DNA of 43,687 nt, taken from Alteromonadaceae bacterium. Its GTDB lineage: Bacteria > Pseudomonadota > Gammaproteobacteria > Enterobacterales > Alteromonadaceae. Below, in pieces: positions 34,970-43,687 of this stretch (position 1 is its first letter; each line of letters opens with the position of its first letter). The DNA lies in NCBI GenBank assembly GCA_027013165.1, contig JALUXV010000436.1:1-43687 (forward strand), given 5' to 3'. The position numbers were made by a program, and so were the translations under genes. Below the pieces are notes generated by a model. It was not told where the DNA came from. It worked only from the letters and a program-made list of their open reading frames with translations, and made no database searches.

Positions 34970-36481
34970 ATGCAGGCAAAACACAAGAACGATCCACAAA
35001 ACTTTGGTGAATATTACGCCGCCGTTGATTTAGGTTCGAACAGCTTCCACATGGTAGTGGTTCACGTTGTTAACGGTAGTGTACAAATTATCGGAAAGGT
35101 TAAGCAAAAAGTACGACTAGCCGCGGGCTTAGACGACCAACTTGTACTTGACGCTAAGAGTATGGAGCGAGGTTGGCAGTGCCTCGCTACGTTCGCTGAA
35201 CGCCTGCAAGACATCCCCAGTTCAAACATTAAAGTGGTGGCCACAGCAACCTTGCGATTAGCCACCAACGCCCATGAGTTCATCAAAAAAGCTGAAGCCA
35301 TTTTACAGCATAAGCTCGAAGTGATTAGCGGTGAAGAGGAAGCCCGCCAGATATATCTTGGTGTAGCCTATACGTCGGCGAACCAAGGTAACAGTTTGGT
35401 CATTGATATTGGTGGTGCAAGCACGGAAATCATTATCGGTAACGATATGCAGCCAATTCACCTTAAAAGCTTGGATATGGGCTGCGTCACCTTCATGGAA
35501 CATCATTTTGAAGGAGGTGTTATTTCACGACAGAATTTTGAGGCAGCTAAAGACGCCGCAGAAACCTTACTCATGCCAGTTGCAGACGCTTTCTTGTGTT
35601 TTGATTGGGAAAACTGCCTTGGTGCCTCAGGGACACCCCAAGCCATTACCGAAATTCTTGTTGCTCAAGGAATAAGTGACGCTATACGCCTAGATTACTT
35701 GTACCACTTGCGTGACCAATGTATCGATTGTGCGCACATTGACAATCTGCACATTGAAGGCTTGGAAGATAACCGCAAGGCCATATTTCCCTCGGGTTTA
35801 GCTATTTTAATTAGCCTATTTGAAACCCTTGAGATTGAGAGCATGAATATCTCTGGTGGCGCACTGCGCGAAGGGTTAATTTACGGAATGCTAGATAACC
35901 TGCAAGAGAATGACCGCAGAGAACAAACCTTAAATCAAACCATTAGTCGCTATCACATCGACAAAGCACACGCCAATTCTGTTGCACATACGGCGCTTAC
36001 TCTGTGCCATCAGTTGTGCTCTCAGCAAAATATTTGTCACTTAGACACCGAAGCAATTTTAGGTGCAGCTGCAACGCTTCACGAAATAGGGCTACACATT
36101 GAGTACAAACGCCACCATGAGCATGGCGCTTACATTTTGTCTCATATCGATTTGCCGGGATACACTAAGCTACAACGCGCCGCGATCAAGGATATTATTT
36201 CACAGCACCGCCTCGACATTTCCAGTGACCTATTCAGTAAGTATCACAGTGATTCACAACCCATGCTCATAAGCTTACTACGTATTCTGCGCCTGTCTGT
36301 TGTACTTTGCCTTCGTCGTCAAAATAAGCACATACCCTCGGTTACGCTGCGCTGCGATGACAGTGACTGGACTTTAGAATTTCCTGACGGCTGGTTAAAG
36401 GCTCATCCGCTTATTAACGCAGAACTTGCCAACGAGACCTGGCTACAGCACAAAGCTGGGTGGGAGTTAAAGTGTATTTAA
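34970..36481 (+). CDS. gppA: guanosine pentaphosphatase / exopolyphosphatase
   Basis: A 503-residue Ppx/GppA protein of the actin-like ATPase fold. AAVDLGSNSFHMVVV is the phosphate-1 loop; TATLRLATN, the SGEEEARQIYLGV block with its catalytic Glu, LVIDIGGASTEI (phosphate-2 loop) and SGGALREGLIYGML follow. The C-terminal half has the HD-like alpha domain (residues about 315-500; HEIGLHIEYKRHHEHGAYI). GppA converts pppGpp to ppGpp and both enzymes cut polyphosphate. The adjacency to rhlB favours gppA over ppx. It converges with hemB, with a palindromic terminator between them. Confidence 0.9.
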   Translation: MQAKHKNDPQNFGEYYAAVDLGSNSFHMVVVHVVNGSVQIIGKVKQKVRLAAGLDDQLVLDAKSMERGWQCLATFAERLQDIPSSNIKVVATATLRLATNAHEFIKKAEAILQHKLEVISGEEEARQIYLGVAYTSANQGNSLVIDIGGASTEIIIGNDMQPIHLKSLDMGCVTFMEHHFEGGVISRQNFEAAKDAAETLLMPVADAFLCFDWENCLGASGTPQAITEILVAQGISDAIRLDYLYHLRDQCIDCAHIDNLHIEGLEDNRKAIFPSGLAILISLFETLEIESMNISGGALREGLIYGMLDNLQENDRREQTLNQTISRYHIDKAHANSVAHTALTLCHQLCSQQNICHLDTEAILGAAATLHEIGLHIEYKRHHEHGAYILSHIDLPGYTKLQRAAIKDIISQHRLDISSDLFSKYHSDSQPMLISLLRILRLSVVLCLRRQNKHIPSVTLRCDDSDWTLEFPDGWLKAHPLINAELANETWLQHKAGWELKCI

Positions 36482-36489
36482 GACAAGCT

Positions 36490-36520
36490 AGCCGTGATCA
36501 ATGAGCAATCACGGCTTATT
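36490..36520. terminator. terminator between gppA and hemB
   Basis: AGCCGTGAT (36490-36498) and ATCACGGCT (36508-36516) form a perfect 9-bp stem with a 9-base loop in the 44-base convergent gap. TTATT follows on the plus side; the minus side has little T. It probably serves gppA mainly. Confidence 0.65.
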
Positions 36521-36525
36521 ACTGA

Positions 36526-39415
<2,890 letters not shown>

Positions 39416-39420
39416 ACTAC

Positions 39421-40197
39421 TCAGTCTAGAATTTTAAATAAACGACAAGCATTGTCGTAACTCAATTCCATTATAACCTTTGGTGCCACTCCCAAAAGCG
39501 ACGCAACGTTTTCTCCAATGTGAGGTATGTTGCAAGGCTCGTTATTCCTTTTTCGAGGGCGCAATGTTTTTGGAAACAAATAGGGGCCATCGGTTTCCAA
39601 CATCAAGCGCTCTAACGGTAATGATCCTATGGCATCTCTCAACGATTCACCCCGTTTTTCGTCACACAGCCAACCTGTGATGCCCACATACAAGCCTTGA
39701 TTCACATAGTGATTCAGTTGCTCTTTGGTTCCCGTAAAGCAATGAGCAATACCACCGAATTGAGGTGGAATCTCTGACAAACACTGAGACTGTTGTTCAA
39801 ACGCATCACGCTCGTGAAGATACACAGGCAGCTTTACCTCATTAGCAATGCTCAGCTGTTGTCGAAATACGTCGACCTGAACCTCTTGAGGTGAAAAATT
39901 TCGGTTGAAATCTAGTCCACACTCTCCAATAGCAACAACGCCTTCTGCATGAGCTATTTCCCGCAGCTTAGACAAATCACCGCTACCGACATCTTTAGCG
40001 TAATGTGGATGAACTCCCAAAGTGTAGCAAAGATTGTCTGGATATCTTTGGTAAAGTGACTGGGCGTTATCCCATTCACTTGGGTTAGTGGTAATAACAC
40101 ACAACTTGTTGACGCCAGCATTTAACGCCCTTTCTATGACAGCTTCTTGCTCGAATCTAGGGTCGAGTAGATTAATACCAGCGTCAAACCAAGCCAT
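39421..40197 (-). CDS. tatD: TatD family metal-dependent hydrolase/DNase
   Basis: A 258-residue TIM-barrel hydrolase. The metal ligands are visible, although the first is altered: the usual D-x-H-x-H strand reads FDAGINLLDPRF. IGECGLDFNR, LPVYLHERDAFEQ, HCFTGTKEQ and LETDGPYLFP are present. Members act as 3' to 5' exonucleases and are not required for Tat export despite the name. The loss of the first His pair may change the metal site; this also occurs in the TatD-proper subgroup. It is the fifth gene of the tat cluster, 1 base after the preceding gene. Confidence 0.9.
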   Translation of the reverse strand: MAWFDAGINLLDPRFEQEAVIERALNAGVNKLCVITTNPSEWDNAQSLYQRYPDNLCYTLGVHPHYAKDVGSGDLSKLREIAHAEGVVAIGECGLDFNRNFSPQEVQVDVFRQQLSIANEVKLPVYLHERDAFEQQSQCLSEIPPQFGGIAHCFTGTKEQLNHYVNQGLYVGITGWLCDEKRGESLRDAIGSLPLERLMLETDGPYLFPKTLRPRKRNNEPCNIPHIGENVASLLGVAPKVIMELSYDNACRLFKILD

Positions 40198-40198
40198 A

Positions 40199-40747
40199 TT
40201 ACTTAATGCGTTTTACTCTAATACGTGTGCTAATGCCTTCTCTTGACAGGAAAAATGCACTTAAAAAGCCACGTTTGAGTTTGACTTCCATCCCTTCTTC
40301 TAAGCTTAGTCTAGCGTCATCCGTTTGTTGCCATACGTGACCATTACTCAAAGTAACGATTAACTTTCCATAAGGGTTCTCTCTAAGCTCTGAGATAACA
40401 CTTGTCAGTTCATCAAGTTCTTCTTGAGTATCCCGTTGGTGCTCCAACCCAAACTCTCCCTCACTTGTAGTGGCTGCTACTGGAGGTCTAGGTGCAGGGT
40501 TTGCTTGCGGTGGCATGGGCCGTTGCATGGTTACCGAAGGCGCAGATAAGGTTCTTGCAGCTTCAATATCTAACCCTTCATACTGGTTCATATCTTTAAC
40601 AACGCGGTCGTAGCATACTAGACGCTGGAGACTATTTTCCGTTGCGCTACATTTTGATAGTGCATCACCAATGGTTTCGGCCCAAGCGTGACTTGCTACG
40701 GTCAGTGAAACTACGCCAAGTACTGCGCGCAAAACTGAAAACTTCAT
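40199..40747 (-). CDS. small exported protein of the tat cluster, unknown
   Basis: A 182-residue protein with a signal peptide (LRAVLGVVSLTVASHAWA). The mature N terminus has the pattern C-x12-C with LQRLVCYDRVV, a motif of short periplasmic proteins in which the two Cys probably form a disulfide. A Pro-rich linker follows (about residues 75-92), then a C-terminal beta domain (YGKLIVTLSNGHVWQQTD, VKLKRGFLSAFFLS). I do not recognise a defined function. The gene lies between tatC (31-base gap) and tatD, a position where related bacteria often have a hypothetical gene. Confidence 0.75.
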   Translation of the reverse strand: MKFSVLRAVLGVVSLTVASHAWAETIGDALSKCSATENSLQRLVCYDRVVKDMNQYEGLDIEAARTLSAPSVTMQRPMPPQANPAPRPPVAATTSEGEFGLEHQRDTQEELDELTSVISELRENPYGKLIVTLSNGHVWQQTDDARLSLEEGMEVKLKRGFLSAFFLSREGISTRIRVKRIK

Positions 40748-40778
40748 TCTTATACCTTTTTTATTAATTTACAGTGAG

Positions 40779-41531
40779 TTAAGAGTTAGCCGGCTCATCA
40801 GGAGTATCTTCCTGCTTATTTCTGCCCGCATATACACTGCCAACAATGATCCCTATCTCGAACAGCAGCCACATTGGAATAGCTAATAATGTCTGAGATA
40901 TTACATCGGGCGGTGTAAGCAACATACCCACTACAAAAGCGCCTACAAATACGTAGGGGCGCTTTTCTCTTAGCGACGCGGCATCAGTAACGCCGGTCCA
41001 ACAAAGCAGAACGATTGCAATGGGAATCTCAAATGAGACACCAAAAGCAAAAAACAGTTTCAATACAAAATTGAGGTAACTGGAAATATCTGTGCTCATG
41101 GTGACGCCTTCAGGCGCTACACTAGAGAAAAATGCGAACACCACAGGGAATACGACAAAGTAGGCAAACGCTATTCCCAGATAGAACAATAAGGTACTGG
41201 ATAACAACAAGGGTGCCACCAGTTTCTTTTCGTTGCGATAGAGTCCTGGCGCAACAAACCCCCACACTTGGTAAAGTACGTAAGGTATCGCTACAAAGAA
41301 AGACAACACCAATGTCAGCTTGAAGGGTGCAAAAAACGGCGATGCTACATCTGTGGCAATCATGGTTGCATTCTCAGGCAGTGCCTGTAGCAATGGCATT
41401 GCCAATAGCTGGTACAAGTCCTGAGAAAAATACGCCAAACAAGCGAACACGACAAAGACACTCAGCAATGCTTTGAGCACTCGACTTCGTAGCTCAACTA
41501 AGTGAGAAATAAGTGTATTAGTATCTGACAT
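40779..41531 (-). CDS. tatC: Sec-independent protein translocase TatC
   Basis: A 250-residue, six-helix inner-membrane receptor for twin-arginine signal peptides. The first cytoplasmic segment has [16 protein letters not shown], with the conserved HL-x-ELR-x-[38 protein letters not shown] and FGVSFEIPI (conserved Phe-Glu) also match. The C-terminal tail is short and acidic. Its ATG directly follows the tatB TAA at 41532-41534. With TatB it forms the receptor complex that recruits TatA. Confidence 0.98.
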   Translation of the reverse strand: MSDTNTLISHLVELRSRVLKALLSVFVVFACLAYFSQDLYQLLAMPLLQALPENATMIATDVASPFFAPFKLTLVLSFFVAIPYVLYQVWGFVAPGLYRNEKKLVAPLLLSSTLLFYLGIAFAYFVVFPVVFAFFSSVAPEGVTMSTDISSYLNFVLKLFFAFGVSFEIPIAIVLLCWTGVTDAASLREKRPYVFVGAFVVGMLLTPPDVISQTLLAIPMWLLFEIGIIVGSVYAGRNKQEDTPDEPANS

Positions 41532-41831
41532 TTATTGTTTTTTATAGGGTTCTTGAACTGATTCCGCGGCTTTTTTAAGCTCGTCCACGCTTTTTTCGAG
41601 TTCAGGTGACAAGTTGTTTAGACCCTGTTGCTCAGCTTTTTTCAAGTTTTCATGAAGCTCGTGCACACGTAGTTGATGCTCGACCTCTTGTTTGAACCCT
41701 GAGGCAACATTTCTAACACCTCTTACGGTTTTCATAGTAGAGCGGATAGCACCGGGCAGACGCTCAGGCCCAAGTATAAGCAGTGCTAGCACACTAATTA
41801 CAAGGATTTCCCAAAAACCGATATCAAACAT
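41532..41831 (-). CDS. tatB: Sec-independent protein translocase TatB
   Basis: A 99-residue protein with one N-terminal membrane helix ([27 protein letters not shown]). The Glu in FWE and the GPERLPG hinge separate TatB from TatA. A long amphipathic helix follows (AIRSTMKTVRGVRNVASGFKQ), then a charged tail. It is shorter than E. coli TatB (171), lacking much of the dispensable C-terminal region. Its start codon shares one base with the tatA stop (TAATG at 41829-41833). Confidence 0.95.
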   Translation of the reverse strand: MFDIGFWEILVISVLALLILGPERLPGAIRSTMKTVRGVRNVASGFKQEVEHQLRVHELHENLKKAEQQGLNNLSPELEKSVDELKKAAESVQEPYKKQ

Positions 41832-42070
41832 TAAGACTTATCTTTCACTTCACTTTGAGGCGCCGACGCAGTTGCACTACTGTCATTGGTATTTTCTACT
41901 TTTTTTTGCGACGTAAAGTCAGCGTCTTTCTCTTCATCAGTGACTGCTTTTTTGAAGCCCTTGATTGCTCCACCCAAATCACTACCAATACCTTTTAATC
42001 GCTTGGTACCAAATAACAAAACCACAATAACTAGAATAATGACTAGTTGCCAAATACCCATATTACCCAT
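41831..42070 (-). CDS. tatA: Sec-independent protein translocase TatA
   Basis: A 79-residue pore-forming component with one membrane helix ([18 protein letters not shown]), the [22 protein letters not shown] hinge and amphipathic helix, and an acidic, variable tail. Starts at 42070 or at the second ATG (42061) are both possible. TatA oligomers open the path for folded Tat substrates. It is the first gene of the tat run; the 267-base upstream gap shared with the divergent outer-membrane protein gene must contain its promoter. Confidence 0.95.
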   Translation of the reverse strand: MGNMGIWQLVIILVIVVLLFGTKRLKGIGSDLGGAIKGFKKAVTDEEKDADFTSQKKVENTNDSSATASAPQSEVKDKS

Positions 42071-42337
42071 AGCAAACTCCCTAAGACTTCTTTAACCACA
42101 GTATGCCATTGCAAGCACTAGCTTTCACGTGAATATTTGCCACTATAAATAATCACTGTTTTGATGGGAAGCGGAACTGAGTTGACTGGCGTAATTTTCA
42201 CGGTATTGACACATAGCATTGCGTTTTTTGTCGCGCTTTAGCCGAAAAGATTGCATTGACCTTTTTGCTTACACAGACCATCCTCAGTAGTGAATAGTCA
42301 CACATTGACATTGTGAGGTCAGTTACGCAGGAGCGGT

Positions 42338-43294
42338 ATGTTAAGAATTTCGAAAGCAGTAATCATTGGGTGTTTTTTGATGGTATCAAATTACGCGCTC
42401 TCTGCCGCTGAGACGAGTAGCGAAAATTCCACAGACCAGCAAGACGCCTCCCCTAGACAGTGGTTCGACGAATGGCAGGCTCGCCTCACCACTTCGATGG
42501 ATGCTACTGCAAATACTCTGGACAACATGTTCGCTGATGACCAAGACGACAATGAAGACGCTCGCGCGGAAGGTCGTATAACCTTTAGTTGGGAACCAAG
42601 AACTCGCGACTACTCTCAAACCGACGTGAGATTTCGTGTGCGAGTTACCTTACCCGCCCTCAAGGATAGAGTGGATTTACTATTGAGCGACAATGAAGAC
42701 GAAGCCATTAACGACGCGGTAAAAGTAGCCCGCCCGCCGGTGTTCGAGCAGGGTGACAGAGCCACTGTATCATTGCGCTATCGACCGTTAGATGATTCAA
42801 ACTTTGCCTTTCGCGTTGGTGCTGGTAGACGAGATCAGTTTTACATTAAGGCTCGCTACAGAAACAACAAAGTCATTAATGATCATTGGTCGTTTATGTA
42901 CGACAGTGAACTTTACTACTACACCCGAGACCGTTTAGGCGCAGAAATCGGCGCTATTTTTCAACGCAATAATGACAATGGTAGAGTGTCGAGGTTTAAT
43001 ACTCGTTTTTACTATAGAGACGAATCTAACGATTGGCGCTGGCGACATGAGTATCAGTATTTTGTTCCGCTATCTAGCAAACAAGCCATGATATACAACG
43101 TGCTTACCGAAGGCGTTAGTGAACCTAACTACAGAGTACAAGAGGTATATACCGGTGCTCGATGGCGAACCAACCCGCTGAGAGACTGGCTCTACTTTGA
43201 CGTAGAGCCTTTTGTGCTGTTTCTTAGAGATGAAGACTTCAAACCAAGTTTTGGTGTCGCACTGCGTGTTGAAGCCTACTACGGCGGAAACTAG
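42338..43294 (+). CDS. outer-membrane beta-barrel-like protein, unknown
   Basis: A 318-residue protein with a signal peptide (RISKAVIIGCFLMVSNYALSA). An acidic linker follows, then alternating polar/aromatic strands: DVRFRVRVTLPAL, ATVSLRYRPLDDSNFAFRVGAGRR, FYIKARYRNN, SRFNTRFYYRDE, WRWRHEYQYFVP. The protein ends PSFGVALRVEAYYGGN, consistent with a barrel although the last residue is not aromatic. It is rich in Asp, Arg and Tyr. I do not recognise a named family. AGGAGCGGT precedes ATG 42338. It is divergent from tatA and converges with ilvN across repeat copy C. Confidence 0.65.
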   Translation: MLRISKAVIIGCFLMVSNYALSAAETSSENSTDQQDASPRQWFDEWQARLTTSMDATANTLDNMFADDQDDNEDARAEGRITFSWEPRTRDYSQTDVRFRVRVTLPALKDRVDLLLSDNEDEAINDAVKVARPPVFEQGDRATVSLRYRPLDDSNFAFRVGAGRRDQFYIKARYRNNKVINDHWSFMYDSELYYYTRDRLGAEIGAIFQRNNDNGRVSRFNTRFYYRDESNDWRWRHEYQYFVPLSSKQAMIYNVLTEGVSEPNYRVQEVYTGARWRTNPLRDWLYFDVEPFVLFLRDEDFKPSFGVALRVEAYYGGN

Positions 43295-43302
43295 AGGGTG
43301 TT

Positions 43303-43400
43303 AGTGATAACAAAAGGCAATTTTTACCACCGTCTGCGGCAGAGACGCAGCAACCGCTCCCCCATAGAGGGGGGCGGCGCGTGGTAAAAAGTACATTGTG
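43303..43400 (+). repeat. intergenic Y-shaped repeat, diverged copy C
   Basis: The sequence shares TTTTTAC-x2-CCGTCTG-x-GGCA with copies A and B and keeps the architecture with different bases. The outer stem is TTTTTACCAC/GTGGTAAAAA (43321-43330 with 43381-43390). Hairpin 1 is CTGCG/CGCAG (43334-43338 with 43346-43350). Hairpin 2 is CCGC-T-CCCCC paired with GGGGGGCGG around ATAGA (43354-43377). It lies between the convergent barrel-protein and ilvN genes. The outer AAAGCC ends are not seen. Confidence 0.75.
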
Positions 43401-43407
43401 TTTCACA

Positions 43408-43687
43408 CTATGGGCGAAGTGCTCGCTCACCACGAGCTAAGCCACAAACACCGGTACGTGAAGATTCGATGATCTCGGCACATTGTGCCATGGTTGCCGC
43501 AAACGCATCTAATTTGTCTGATGTACCGGTAATTTCAATGGTGTAGTTAGACGCCGTCACGTCCAAAATACAACCACGGAAAATGTCGCTGTTACGCTTC
43601 ACTTCCGCACGCACCGACTCAGAACGAGTTGCTACTTTAATGAGCATGAGTTCCCGTTCGATATGCGCGTTTTCAGTAAGGTCTACT
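43408..43687 (-). CDS. ilvN: acetolactate synthase small subunit, C-terminal part
   Basis: The frame enters from the right edge on the minus strand (VDLTENAHIEREL, then MLIKVATRSE) and stops at 43408, giving about 92 residues; the true start lies outside. VKRNSDIFRGCILDVT, YTIEITGTSDKLDAF, and GVCGLARGE at the end match IlvH of E. coli (VKRNTEIFRG, GTSGKLDAF, GVVGLSRG). The small subunit gives the catalytic subunit valine sensitivity and full activity in branched-chain amino acid synthesis. The missing N-terminal part carries the ACT domain. The large-subunit gene (ilvB/ilvI) is expected just beyond the window. Confidence 0.95.
   Translation of the reverse strand, partial: VDLTENAHIERELMLIKVATRSESVRAEVKRNSDIFRGCILDVTASNYTIEITGTSDKLDAFAATMAQCAEIIESSRTGVCGLARGERALRP

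Noticed and set aside
43239..43433. Minus-strand open frame over repeat copy C
   Set aside because: It overlaps the end of the barrel-protein gene and the ilvN end and is explained by the GC-rich repeat.

Overview
The window looks like a chromosomal segment from a marine gammaproteobacterium of the Alteromonadales, probably Alteromonas or a close relative. This rests on moderate GC, on the protein types, and on conserved gammaproteobacterial blocks: trxA-rho divergent from rhlB-gppA, tatABC-tatD-hemB, and purEK. The genus is inferred from pattern, not from a search. I see no prophage, transposase, integrase, rRNA or CRISPR array. There is one tRNA (Thr, anticodon TGT).

Layout. 1-5441: mostly plus-strand single genes: the tail of a gamma-glutamylcyclotransferase-like gene, an exported alpha/beta hydrolase, a polytopic membrane protein, a PPP-type phosphatase, an ArgO/LysE exporter, three small poorly known proteins (one Rof-like) and a YitT-type membrane protein. 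5469-5710: a compact minus-strand unit with a perfect -10 box, a structured leader, a well-placed ribosome binding site, a 28-residue basic peptide and a bidirectional terminator. 5739-14382: a cell-wall salvage neighbourhood with alanine racemase, MurQ, an exported NamZ-type (DUF1343) muramidase, an exported NagZ-like GH3 enzyme, an NhaC-family carrier and a lipoprotein gamma-glutamyltransferase. 14527-24052: PepSY-type membrane protein, VOC protein, class 3 aldehyde dehydrogenase, purA, a class V aminotransferase fold enzyme, a STAS-like protein, CnoX/YbbN, a PQQ-dependent sugar dehydrogenase downstream of dps, and a PCu(A)C copper chaperone. 24221-31552: tRNA-Thr, purEK, nhaA, a large hybrid histidine kinase and an exported M20 amidohydrolase. 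31729-37524: rho, trxA, rhlB, gppA, hemB. 37532-43294: a 7TM-sensor diguanylate cyclase, tatD, a small periplasmic protein, tatC, tatB, tatA and an outer-membrane-like protein. The window ends inside ilvN/ilvH.

How the genes work together. In the salvage block, the two exported glycosidases could release MurNAc and GlcNAc from wall fragments in the periplasm. MurQ then acts in the cytoplasm on MurNAc-6-phosphate, Alr handles alanine and the lipoprotein GGT could trim gamma-glutamyl peptides. No sugar kinase or PTS for MurNAc is present here, which makes the NhaC-family carrier of unknown substrate notable. The minus-strand run tatA-tatB-tatC-hypothetical-tatD-GGDEF-hemB is tightly packed and probably one operon, linking Tat export, haem synthesis and a c-di-GMP enzyme.

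Beyond genes, the clearest unexplained signals are (1) the 5469-5710 mini-gene unit and (2) an intergenic repeat family with three copies (17213-17433, 21644-21861, 43303-43400). Each repeat copy folds as an outer stem carrying two hairpins. The second copy is bounded by perfect 20-base terminal inverted repeats. Three convergent gene pairs also share interlocking stop codons (CTAG or TTAG).
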